From assembly GCA_030432255.1 (NCBI GenBank), contig JAUIHS010000017.1, positions 1 to 64,000 of the forward strand: a stretch of 64,000 nucleotides of DNA, written 5' to 3'. The stretch is from Phycisphaerae bacterium. GTDB taxonomy: Bacteria > Planctomycetota > Phycisphaerae > Phycisphaerales > UBA1924. The notes under the pieces are model-generated. The model saw only the letters and a list, made by a program, of their open reading frames with translations. It made no database searches and was not told the origin of the DNA. Of this stretch, positions 35,404 to 43,730 are shown one piece after another. The position numbers were made by a program, and so were the translations under genes. Position 1 is the first letter of the stretch, and every line of letters starts with the position of its first letter.

Positions 35404-36384
35404 TCACTCCTCGGCATCATCATCGCCATCCGTGGTGACTTCGATGCCGAGGGCCCGACGGCGGATGTGATTGATCCAGAAGATGCTGAGGAGGAGCAGT
35501 GCGATGGGCACGGCCTGGTAGAGGATGACCACGGCGACCGTGACCCACATGGATCGTCCGGTGGTGTTGCGACTCCAGGAGCCGATCTGCCACTGCATGC
35601 CGAGCGTGTCGGTGCCGCTGGTGACTGAGAAGGAGCCACCGCCACCGGTCATCGATTGAAGTTCATCGAGGGCGATGCCCGTCGCGGGGTCGGCCCAGAT
35701 CGGATTGACACCGGACGCCTCGAAAAGTGCAACCAGTCCATCGACCCGCTCTGTGCCCGATGCCTCTACTCCCGGCGCCAGTTCGCCATCCACCGCCCGA
35801 AGATCCCAGGCGTCCGATATCACGTCGAAGGTGAGTTCATGCTCGGTCGACACATCACCGCCGGTCAGCGTCAGTGTCATCGTACCGGACTGGGGATCGA
35901 ACCCGCTCAAGGGCGAATTCCTGGCCTTTACAATCGCATCAATCGTGACGCCGAGTTCGAAGTCGACTGCTACACCGGCACCCTCGTCGACAGGTGTCAC
36001 CGTGGCTGACACTTCGTAGTCCTTGAGATCGTAGTCGACGATCTCCTGAACCACGAAGGAGATGATCGGGGTGGTGACCATCGAGAACATCACGGCGGTC
36101 GAGAAAAGGATCAGCACCACGAGGAACATGGGTGGACCGAGACGGATCGCCGCCGCTCGGGTCGCGATGCCCGCCACGGCGTAGGGCGCGCCGCATTCAG
36201 GGCAGACATCGATCTTCGGCAGGCTGACCTCGTGTCCACAGTTCCCGCACACCGCTCGACCATCGCGCATGCCGCGAAAGACCGGTCCCCAGCCTCGCCC
36301 GATGGAGGCGCGGACCATGAAGAAGACCGCCGCCACCATGAGCAGCAGAATCGGGAGGAAGATGATTGGAAGAAGAATCCCCAT
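35404..36384 (-). CDS. Zinc-ribbon membrane protein
   Basis: A 326-residue protein. A transmembrane helix at 2-22 is followed by a zinc ribbon (CGNCGHE...CPECGAPY, about 44-68), a helix at about 84-108, a 165-residue beta-rich extracellular or periplasmic region, and a final helix at about 283-305. The tail is acidic. GGAG lies six bases before ATG 36384; longer frames lack a ribosome site. No specific family is recognised. It is divergent from the TauE/SafE gene. Confidence 0.75.
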   Translation of the reverse strand: MGILLPIIFLPILLLMVAAVFFMVRASIGRGWGPVFRGMRDGRAVCGNCGHEVSLPKIDVCPECGAPYAVAGIATRAAAIRLGPPMFLVVLILFSTAVMFSMVTTPIISFVVQEIVDYDLKDYEVSATVTPVDEGAGVAVDFELGVTIDAIVKARNSPLSGFDPQSGTMTLTLTGGDVSTEHELTFDVISDAWDLRAVDGELAPGVEASGTERVDGLVALFEASGVNPIWADPATGIALDELQSMTGGGGSFSVTSGTDTLGMQWQIGSWSRNTTGRSMWVTVAVVILYQAVPIALLLLSIFWINHIRRRALGIEVTTDGDDDAEE

Positions 36385-36480
36385 GCAAGTCTCCGAGGTC
36401 AGTGCTCTGGAACCAATGATACTCTGTGAGAGCGCATCACCCCAACTGTCCATGCGTCCCCCGTCCCCGGAACCCGACAC

Positions 36481-37227
36481 GTGCCACTCGATCCCGGCAT
36501 CCTTCTCCCACTCGCGCTTGGCTGCCTGGTCGCCTATTTCCTGAAGGCGTTCAGCGGTTTCGGTTCCGCGCTCATCTTTGTGCCGGTCGTCACGCTGCTG
36601 GTCGATGTCAACACCGCGCTCGCCGCATCCGCGCTCGTCGACCTCTTCGTCGGCGGCGCCATGCTGGCTGTCATCCGGCTGAAGCGCACCGACATCGTGA
36701 TTCTCGTCGAGATGATCGCTGCCATCTCATTGGGAACCGCGGCCGGCGCATTACTCGCCGGAAGCGTTCCCGACGCCCTCATTCAGGGACTCATCGGGCT
36801 CGCGGTGCTCTCACTCGGCATTCGGCTCCTCATACGCCCGGAACCGGTCGCCCTGCGCACCTCGACGCGCTCTGGCGCCTTCCTGCTCACGATGTGCGTG
36901 GTCGGCGGCGTCAGTGGGGGACTGATCGGCATCAGCGGGCCACCGATCGTCGGGGCCGCGCGACCGGTCATGGACAAGGACGCATTCCGGCGACGCATGA
37001 CGGCGCTCTTCTTCGCGCAGAGTCCCGTGAAACTGGCCATCTATCCCTTCGTGGGCGTGTGGACGGCTGACGTCATTCCCATCTCACTCGCCGCCGCGAT
37101 CCCGATTGTCCTGGGCATGATCATCGGCTTCCGCATGCACGTGCGCGTGAGCGAACGGCTCTTCGGGCTGATCATCGGCGGCGTCCTGACGCTCCTCGCC
37201 ATCCGCCTGCTGGTCCCGTTGCTCTGA
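36481..37227 (+). CDS. TauE/SafE family sulfite-exporter-like permease
   Basis: A 248-residue membrane protein with seven to eight helices in two related halves: GCLVAYFLKAFSGFGSALIF in the first, then GGVSGGLIGISGPPIVGAAR in the second. The family exports sulfite, sulfoacetate or related anions. The start is GTG 36481. A possible -10 box GATACT lies near 36417. With two sulfotransferases in the window a sulfur role is attractive but not shown. Confidence 0.88.
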   Translation: MPLDPGILLPLALGCLVAYFLKAFSGFGSALIFVPVVTLLVDVNTALAASALVDLFVGGAMLAVIRLKRTDIVILVEMIAAISLGTAAGALLAGSVPDALIQGLIGLAVLSLGIRLLIRPEPVALRTSTRSGAFLLTMCVVGGVSGGLIGISGPPIVGAARPVMDKDAFRRRMTALFFAQSPVKLAIYPFVGVWTADVIPISLAAAIPIVLGMIIGFRMHVRVSERLFGLIIGGVLTLLAIRLLVPLL

Positions 37228-37228
37228 A

Positions 37229-37282
37229 GGAGGACAGGGCGAGGGACGTGTTCTCTCATTCGTCCCTGATCCCTGCTCCCTC
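37229..37282. repeat. GGGAC-type imperfect inverted repeat between convergent genes (copy 1)
   Basis: AGGGCGAGGGACG (37236-37248 area) faces CGTCCCTGATCCCTGCTCCCT (37261-37281). The core pair AGGGACG/CGTCCCT is perfect with a 12-base loop. The right arm forms the last codons of hutI (EGAGIRDE). Related repeats stand at 42036-42098 and 54003-54061. Confidence 0.6.
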
Positions 37283-38476
37283 TTGCCTCACAACCGGATT
37301 CCCGCCGAACGAGTAGCCCAGTTGCCGCTCGTCCGACTCGTCCAGCATGATCAGGTCTGCCCGTGCTCCGGGACGCAGGACGCCGCGATCCTCGAGTCCG
37401 AGCAGGGCCGCCGCGTTGACCGTGCAGGCGCCGATCGCTTCTGCCGCCGTGATCCCGAGGTGGCGCACGGCGAGCGCGATGGCCATTGGCATTGACGAGG
37501 TCGGCGCCGACCCCGGATTGCAGTTCGTGGCTATGACCAGCGCCCCGCCCGCATCGACAAAGCGGCGCCCGTCCGCGTAGCGCCCGTCCACGTGGAAGCC
37601 CGAGCAGGGCAACATCACACCGAACGTGTCGCTCGCCGCTAGGCGTTCAAGCGCGGCGTCGCTGGTCGCTTCGAGGTGATCGACGCTGACGGCGCCGAGG
37701 CGGATCGCTTCGTCCAGCATCCCGAGTTCGTTGAACTGATCAGCATGCACCCTCAGTGGGTGGTCGAGTGTCGCGGCGGCCTCGAAGAGTGCCACCGTCT
37801 CATCCAGTGACCAGGCGCCCTCTTCACAGTACGCGTCGATCGCGATGCCGGGGAAGGCGTCATGGACGGCAGGCAGCGTCTCGCTGATCGTTCGTTCAAT
37901 GAAGTCCGGTTGCTCCGTATCCTTGGCATGGGCGATCAGGGCGGTCGGGATCACGGTGCCGGCCCAGTCCGCCGCGGCGGCACTGATCGCGCGGAGCATC
38001 TTGAGTTCATCGTCGGTCGTCAGTCCGTAGCCGGACTTGATTTCGACAGTCCTTGTTCCTTCGCGCCACATCCGGTTCAGGTGCTTTCTGACGGTTGCGA
38101 CGAGTTCATCTTCGGAGGCGTTCCGCACCGCGCGTACGGTGGACATGATGCCGCCGCCGGCCTTGAGGATGTCGAGGTACGTGGCGCCGCGCTGCTTCAT
38201 CTCCCACTCATCGAGCCTCTCGCCTGCCCAGCAGGCGTGGGTGTGCGCATCGATGAACGCCGGCATCACGACGCGACCGGCAGCATCCACCACGTGATCG
38301 GCCTCACGCTTGCCACCCGACATCGGACATGAGCCGAGATCGAGGATGCGATCGTCATCGAAGCGAATCCAGCCGTTATCGATCGCGCCGGTCTCGCCAA
38401 GCGCCGAGCCGCGACGCGTTCCTTCAATCCCATTGTCGAAGGTCAGGAGTCGGGCGTTCCGGATGAGCGTGATCAT
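37256..38476 (-). CDS. hutI: Imidazolonepropionase
   Basis: A 406-residue amidohydrolase that opens the imidazolone ring in histidine breakdown to give N-formimino-glutamate. Metal site residues are H78 and H80 (DAHTHACWAGER), H244 (VHADQFNELG) and H267 (VDHLEA). The late motif reads ATNCNPGSAPTSSM, with Asn318 where I expect Asp. GGAGG lies six bases before ATG 38476. It follows hutH by 34 bases. hutU lies 11 kb away. Confidence 0.93.
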   Translation of the reverse strand: MITLIRNARLLTFDNGIEGTRRGSALGETGAIDNGWIRFDDDRILDLGSCPMSGGKREADHVVDAAGRVVMPAFIDAHTHACWAGERLDEWEMKQRGATYLDILKAGGGIMSTVRAVRNASEDELVATVRKHLNRMWREGTRTVEIKSGYGLTTDDELKMLRAISAAAADWAGTVIPTALIAHAKDTEQPDFIERTISETLPAVHDAFPGIAIDAYCEEGAWSLDETVALFEAAATLDHPLRVHADQFNELGMLDEAIRLGAVSVDHLEATSDAALERLAASDTFGVMLPCSGFHVDGRYADGRRFVDAGGALVIATNCNPGSAPTSSMPMAIALAVRHLGITAAEAIGACTVNAAALLGLEDRGVLRPGARADLIMLDESDERQLGYSFGGNPVVRQEGAGIRDE

Positions 38477-38510
38477 GGGGATCCTCCGCGGCAGGTCGGG
38501 TCCTCGCAGT

Positions 38511-40058
38511 TCAGTAGCCGAATCGGCCCAACCGGATCTGGCGGCAGATGGCTTCGACATCGGGGGCCGGCGGGCGATCTTCGGTGAGCCGCGGCACCAC
38601 GCCTCGCAGGACGGCATGGGCGCGTTCCACCCCGGTGCCGGACTTCAAAGGGCGCTGGTATTCGAGTGCTTCACCTGCAACCAGCAATTCGATCGCGACG
38701 ACGCGCGTGGCGAGTTCGATGACGCGTCGCGCCTTCATACCCGCGCGGGGACCGAAGCTGTTGTAGTCCTCCATCCCGGCGCAGGTCGGGATGTTCACAA
38801 CGGAGGCGGGGGAGCAGAGCGTTACGATCTCGTTACAGCATGCGGCTGCCGTGTACTGCGTGATCATCAGTCCGGAGTGCAGCCCGGGCATGGGACTGAG
38901 GTGAGGGTTGAGCGGGTTCTCCTGATCGCTGGCAGCGAGCGTGTAGTAGATGCGGCGCTCCGCGATGCCGGCGATGTGACTCACGGCGATCGAGAGCGCA
39001 TCCAGGGGGATGGCGAGCGGCATGCCGTGGAAGTTGCCGGCGGACACCACGGTGCGCAGGTCGCCGTCGTCAGCGAAGATCAACGGGTTGTCGGTGACGG
39101 CACCCAGTTCTGCTTCGACCTGTTCCCGGACATACTCGACGGCGTCAAGCGCCGCACCGAGTACCGGAGGGGCGCAGCGCAGCGAGTAGGGGTCCTGGAC
39201 GCGGGGGTCATCGACCGAGTGACTCGGGATGATCTCGCTCTCGCCGAGCAGGTTCCGAAGCCGCGCCGCCACGCGGGCCGGGCCGGACTGATTGCGCAGC
39301 GCGTGAACACGTTCGTCCAGAAAGGCGTCCGTGGCACGACATGCATCGATGGACATGGCCGCCGCGGCGATCGCGGCATCGAGCAGTCGGTCACAGTCCG
39401 CGATGGCGAGTGCGCCGAGGCACGCCATGAGGTGTGTGCCATTGATGAGTGCAAGGCCCTCCTTGGCTTCGAGGGTGATGGGCTTGACCTTCGCCCGCTG
39501 CATCGCGGCCGCGCCATCCATCGACTCCCCATCGAGCGTTGCACACCCTTCGCCGATCATCGTCAGCGCGATGTGTGCGAGCGGGGCGAGGTCACCGGAA
39601 GCGCCGACTGATCCGGTGCGTGGCACGCAGGGCGTCACCCGCCCGTTGAGCATGGCGATCAGCGTCTCGACGACCACCGGGCGGACGCCGGAGTGGCCCC
39701 GGCTGAGGGAGCTGGCGAGCAGCAGCATCATGCCCCGGACCACCTCTTCCGGGAGGAGGTCGCCCACACCCGCCGAGTGTGAGCGGATCAGGTTCCGCTG
39801 GAGGTCACGCAGTTCACTGCCCGAGACCCGGCGGTGAGCGAATGAGCCGAATCCCGTATTGATTCCGTACATCGTGCGGCCTGATGCAATCGCCGCTTCG
39901 AGAATCCCATGACAAGCCCGGAGGCGCTCGATCGCGGCGTCCCCGATCTCGACGAGCTGCCCATGTCGGGCGACCTGCTGGACGGTGAAGATGCTCAGCG
40001 ACCCGCCGTCCAGGACATACGGGGCGCCGTTTCGGGCTGATGTGGCGGAATCAGGCAT
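38511..40058 (-). CDS. hutH: Histidine ammonia-lyase
   Basis: A 515-residue enzyme converting histidine to urocanate and ammonia. The MIO-forming triad ASG is at 153-155 in GSVGASGDLAPLAH, and Tyr64 stands in MYGINTGFGSF. Downstream motifs QDPYSLRCAPPVLG and EYNSFGPRAG-like (DYNSFGPRAG) are typical. The start at 40058 has only a weak GGCGGG. It is the first gene of a hutH-hutI operon, divergent from a membrane protein gene. Confidence 0.95.
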   Translation of the reverse strand: MPDSATSARNGAPYVLDGGSLSIFTVQQVARHGQLVEIGDAAIERLRACHGILEAAIASGRTMYGINTGFGSFAHRRVSGSELRDLQRNLIRSHSAGVGDLLPEEVVRGMMLLLASSLSRGHSGVRPVVVETLIAMLNGRVTPCVPRTGSVGASGDLAPLAHIALTMIGEGCATLDGESMDGAAAMQRAKVKPITLEAKEGLALINGTHLMACLGALAIADCDRLLDAAIAAAAMSIDACRATDAFLDERVHALRNQSGPARVAARLRNLLGESEIIPSHSVDDPRVQDPYSLRCAPPVLGAALDAVEYVREQVEAELGAVTDNPLIFADDGDLRTVVSAGNFHGMPLAIPLDALSIAVSHIAGIAERRIYYTLAASDQENPLNPHLSPMPGLHSGLMITQYTAAACCNEIVTLCSPASVVNIPTCAGMEDYNSFGPRAGMKARRVIELATRVVAIELLVAGEALEYQRPLKSGTGVERAHAVLRGVVPRLTEDRPPAPDVEAICRQIRLGRFGY

Positions 40059-40170
40059 AGACCCGCCAGTGTCCCCATCACGGAGCCGATTCGCAACCAT
40101 AGCGGGGCGCCGATCCCGTACACTGCTCGACCTCATCTCTGGGCCCCCAGGGGCACTCGCAGGAGCCGGC

Positions 40171-41016
40171 ATGAACTCTCACATTCGAACCGCCTCAGTC
40201 CGATGGGCGCTGAAGCTCGGCGCGGCCCTTCTGGTCGGCCCGGTCGTCGCCGGCATGCTCTCCGGCCTGACGGCGCCGGACGGCGGGTCCGGGCACACGC
40301 TCCTCGTCAGTGAGGCCCCCGTGATGGGCCTGATCCTCGGTGTGGCGGCCGTGGTGCTCGCAGGCATTTACGGGTTCATCACGCTTAAGCTCAGCACTCT
40401 GCGACTCGCCATCTTCAACATGGGCGTGATCCTCGCCTGGGCGGCGGCGGCCGAGGGCCGGCTCAACGCCATTGCCCGGCATACGTCGGACGCGGGCGTC
40501 ATGAATCGCCTCGGGATCGAGGCCCTGATCCTCTCGATCGTGGCGGTCGCCTTCGTGTGGCTCCTGATCCGCTTCGGCGGGAAACATGCGGCAGAGGAAC
40601 GAGCCCTGAAGGCCGACTCGCGGATCCCGGCTGCCATGGCCACCGTGCTCCTTGCCGGTGGAGCCGCCGCATTCGTCATGGCCCGTACCGATGCCTTCGG
40701 GCAGACGCTCGGTGCGGCGATCGCCGCTGGAATCGCGGGTATCACGCTCGCCCGTATCGTCGCACACACCTGCCCGCTCATCCATCTCGTGGTGGCGGCG
40801 TGTGCGCTGGCGGTGGTTTCGCCGGTTGCGGCGGGCGTCCTGTCAGGCAACGAATTCAGGGCTGCCGTTTATTCGGGCGAGATCCTGGCGCTGGGCCGGA
40901 TCATGCCCTTCGACTGGATCGCCGGGTTGCTGATCGGTGCGCCGGTCGGCACGCTGTGGGCTCACAGTTTCACAGAGAAGCATGCCGAGGAGGCGACCGA
41001 GTCCGCAGCCGCGTGA
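40171..41016 (+). CDS. Hypothetical membrane protein
   Basis: A 281-residue protein with about seven to eight hydrophobic helices spread over residues 12-265 (for example LKLGAALLVGPVVAGMLSGL and GEILALGRIMPFDWIAGLLI). No cofactor or transport motif is recognised. AGGAG precedes ATG 40171, and TACACT at about 40120 may be its -10 box. Upstream extension would overlap hutH antisense. The function is unknown. Confidence 0.7.
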   Translation: MNSHIRTASVRWALKLGAALLVGPVVAGMLSGLTAPDGGSGHTLLVSEAPVMGLILGVAAVVLAGIYGFITLKLSTLRLAIFNMGVILAWAAAAEGRLNAIARHTSDAGVMNRLGIEALILSIVAVAFVWLLIRFGGKHAAEERALKADSRIPAAMATVLLAGGAAAFVMARTDAFGQTLGAAIAAGIAGITLARIVAHTCPLIHLVVAACALAVVSPVAAGVLSGNEFRAAVYSGEILALGRIMPFDWIAGLLIGAPVGTLWAHSFTEKHAEEATESAAA

Positions 41017-41040
41017 CTCGTGGGACAACGGCCACGAATG

Positions 41041-41062
41041 GGCGGGATTCCGCCTCGTTTTG
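41041..41062 (+). terminator. Short intrinsic terminator
   Basis: GGCGG (41041-41045) pairs with CCGCC (41050-41054), then TCGTTTT. It lies 24 bp after the membrane protein gene. Confidence 0.45.
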
Positions 41063-41071
41063 TGTGTGCGG

Positions 41072-41101
41072 TTCGTCCGGGATGCCGCGTGCACCTATAC
41101 T
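41072..41101 (+). promoter_or_regulatory. Candidate folE2 promoter
   Basis: TATACT (41096-41101) is a good -10 box; TTCGTC at 41072-41077 is a weak -35 with an 18-bp spacer. The folE2 ATG lies 100 bp downstream. Confidence 0.4.
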
Positions 41102-41201
41102 CGGTCACCTTCGCCTGGTGAGCGGGGACGGCAGCACCCCATGGGACCTCGTCGGGCGAGCGTGATCTGCTGCGTCTATTGAAACATCAGGACACTGACA
41201 C

Positions 41202-42017
41202 ATGCCCACTGAGCCGACTACCGCGTCCCCCAAGTCCAACACGATTCCCGATGTCCAGGCGAAGCAGGATGATCGCCGGATCGCCATCGACAAGGTTGGC
41301 GTCAAGAATGTCGTCTATCCCATCACCCTCCGGACCCCGGACGGCGGCGAACTGACGACGGTTGCCACCATCAACATGTACGTGGCGTTGCCCCATCACA
41401 AGAAGGGCACGCACATGAGCCGTTTCCTTGAAGTGCTCAACACGCACGCGCACCCCCTGACGCCCGAGTGCATCGGCACCGTCGCGCAGGCGATCAAGGA
41501 GCGCCTCGATGCGGAAACGGCACACCTTGAGATCACCTTCCCCTACTTCATCGAGAAGAAAGCGCCTGTGACGGGGCAGCCGGGGCTGATGGACTACAAG
41601 GTGACCTTCGAAGCGACTGCAAACCATCACGCGGATTTCGTGATGGGCGTCAAGGCGCCGGCCACCAGTCTCTGCCCCTGCTCCAAGGAGATCTCGGAGT
41701 ACGGTGCGCACAACCAGCGTTGTGAGATCGAGGCCCAGGTGCGCTTCGACGGCACGCTCTGGATCGAAGACCTCGTCAAGCACCTTGAGGCCGCGGCCTC
41801 TTCACCGGTGTATGCGGTACTCAAGCGTCCGGACGAGAAATACGTCACGGAGGCGGCTTTCGACAACCCGAAGTTCGTTGAAGACATTGTCCGTGACCTC
41901 GCGCTCCGCCTCGACGACGACGAGCAGATCACCTGGTATCGGATCAACAGCGAGAACTTCGAGTCGATCCACAGCCACAACGCCTACGCGGAGATCACGA
42001 GGGATAAGAGGGAATAG
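41202..42017 (+). CDS. folE2: GTP cyclohydrolase FolE2 (type IB)
   Basis: A 271-residue enzyme that converts GTP to dihydroneopterin triphosphate for folate or queuosine synthesis, active with metals other than zinc. Diagnostic motifs are NMYVALPHHKKGTHMSRFLE and SLCPCSKEISEYGAHNQRC with the metal-ligand Cys, and a C-terminal NSENFESIHSHNAYA. AGGA lies nine bases before the ATG. A single gene with its own promoter. Confidence 0.95.
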   Translation: MPTEPTTASPKSNTIPDVQAKQDDRRIAIDKVGVKNVVYPITLRTPDGGELTTVATINMYVALPHHKKGTHMSRFLEVLNTHAHPLTPECIGTVAQAIKERLDAETAHLEITFPYFIEKKAPVTGQPGLMDYKVTFEATANHHADFVMGVKAPATSLCPCSKEISEYGAHNQRCEIEAQVRFDGTLWIEDLVKHLEAAASSPVYAVLKRPDEKYVTEAAFDNPKFVEDIVRDLALRLDDDEQITWYRINSENFESIHSHNAYAEITRDKRE

Positions 42018-42035
42018 TGATTGGGAGGGAACAGT

Positions 42036-42098
42036 GATGAGGGACGAGGGACGAGTGACCTGCACTCATGCCTGGTCCCTGGTCCCCGGTCCCTCTTC
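42036..42098. repeat. GGGAC-type imperfect inverted repeat between convergent genes (copy 2)
   Basis: GAGGGACGAGGGACGAG (42039-42055) faces GGTCCCTGGTCCCCGGTCCC (42074-42093). The right arm encodes the end of the sulfotransferase (EEGPGTRDQA). It could act as a bidirectional terminator without a T tract. Confidence 0.6.
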
Positions 42099-43619
42099 AT
42101 ACCCGAACTCCTGCACGAACGGCGCCAGCTCGTCCTCAACTGCTTTGATGTGCGCGCTGTAGCTTCGCCAGCGCCCTTTCGCATCGGGATTCACCGGGCG
42201 GGTGATCGCTTCGTAACTCGGCGTCGTGACCAGGCGTTTCGCGGCGACCTCGTGGAATCGGAGCACGTCATCGTGCCATGGCAGTTCAAGGAACGCGATC
42301 AACTCGCGTGCGCGGGCTTCGAAGTCGGCAACGATGTCTTCGTACCGCACCTGGTGAATGGCCAGTGTCAGCGAAGTACGGATGTCCAACCACAGGCTGA
42401 GGGCACGTCGGTACAGGTTCGCAGTGCGCTCCAGTGTCACGAGGTGCACCGTGAACTGCGTGGGCAGGAACTCCTGCATGAAGTTGCTGAGCACGACATC
42501 ACGCGGATCGCGGATGACCAGGATGATCCGGCTCTCCGGAAAGACGCGGTTGATCAGCCCCAGGTGAATCAGGTTGAAGGGAATCTTGTCGATCACCATG
42601 GGGCGTGAGCGGGCGCCGGGAATGTCCTGTTCCACACGATCCCAATAGCGCTCCCGCAAGGCATCGACCTGGGCGTCAGTCAGGCGCCCGATGATCTCGG
42701 GGAATGTGAAGTTCGGGTCGTTGCCCACGACGCCGCGAAGCTGACGGATGACGCCATCCTGAAGGAACGGATTCTCGTCCGACGTCTCGACATCGGGATG
42801 GGCCGCGATGATGTTCTCCGTCATCGTGGTTCCAGAGCGGGGAAAGCCCACGATGAAGGTCGGAGCGGGTGTCGGTCGGTCCGTCACGGTCCATGACTGT
42901 GGTTCATCGCTCCCCTTGAAGTACGCCCGGTACTTCTCGATGAGATCCGGGATCATCGGAGAGTCCATGGCGCGATACTCCGCCGATTCCTGGAAGGCGG
43001 TCGCGGCGTGGTCGAAGGCATCGAATGCCGCGTCATACTCCCCGAGCTTGTCGAGGCTCATTCCGAGTTCGTTCCAGAGCTTGCCGCGAACGGACGGGGG
43101 TGCATCTGCGGGCAGCACGTCAAGGAGTGGTGTGAGCCGTGCGCGGGCGGTGGCGAATTCACGTTTCCGCCGATCAAGCCGGGCCCGGAGCAGGTTGGCG
43201 TGCGGGTCGGCCGGCGCCAGTGCGAGTGCGTTGTCGATCGCTGCCCCTGCCTCATCGAGTCGATGCACGGCTTCGAGCGTATTGGCGATTTCGTAGTGGG
43301 GGCGGGGGCTCTTCGGTTCGCGCCGGGCGATCTCCCGAAAGAGGCTGATCGCCTCATCGATGCGTCGATGACGTCGCAGTGCGGTCGCGAGGTTGTTCAT
43401 GATCGCGGGCTGTCCCGGACGGAGCCGGTTCGCCTGCTGAAGCAGGGGGATGCCATCCTCGACTCGATTCCGCCGCACGAGAAGGGAGCCCAGCAGATTC
43501 AGGGCATCCACGTTTCGTGGCGCCTTCGCCAGGATTGCACGATACGCGCGCTCGGCATCGGCCAGGCGGCCGGACCGGTGAAACTGAAGCGCGCGTGCAA
43601 GTTCCTGCTGGGGATCCAT
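42066..43619 (-). CDS. TPR domain sulfotransferase (second)
   Basis: A 517-residue protein built like the one at 25684. TPRs fill about 3-210 (FHRSGRLADAERAYRAILAK). The sulfotransferase domain from 252 has the PAPS loop GFPRSGTTM (258-266) and the 3'-phosphate motif VIRDPRDVVLSNF. It is cytoplasmic and the acceptor is unknown. ATG 43619 has no Shine-Dalgarno; TATCAT stands eight bases upstream. The last ten residues derive from a dispersed repeat. Confidence 0.9.
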   Translation of the reverse strand: MDPQQELARALQFHRSGRLADAERAYRAILAKAPRNVDALNLLGSLLVRRNRVEDGIPLLQQANRLRPGQPAIMNNLATALRRHRRIDEAISLFREIARREPKSPRPHYEIANTLEAVHRLDEAGAAIDNALALAPADPHANLLRARLDRRKREFATARARLTPLLDVLPADAPPSVRGKLWNELGMSLDKLGEYDAAFDAFDHAATAFQESAEYRAMDSPMIPDLIEKYRAYFKGSDEPQSWTVTDRPTPAPTFIVGFPRSGTTMTENIIAAHPDVETSDENPFLQDGVIRQLRGVVGNDPNFTFPEIIGRLTDAQVDALRERYWDRVEQDIPGARSRPMVIDKIPFNLIHLGLINRVFPESRIILVIRDPRDVVLSNFMQEFLPTQFTVHLVTLERTANLYRRALSLWLDIRTSLTLAIHQVRYEDIVADFEARARELIAFLELPWHDDVLRFHEVAAKRLVTTPSYEAITRPVNPDAKGRWRSYSAHIKAVEDELAPFVQEFGYEEGPGTRDQA

Positions 43620-43730
43620 GAGGCGGCATGATACAGCCTGCACTCAAGTGGCTGCATTTCGCCGTTGATTCCGGCTCATCCATCATCCTCGATCCCGTGC
43701 CGATCGAATCGGATAGCATCCTGCAGTGCA

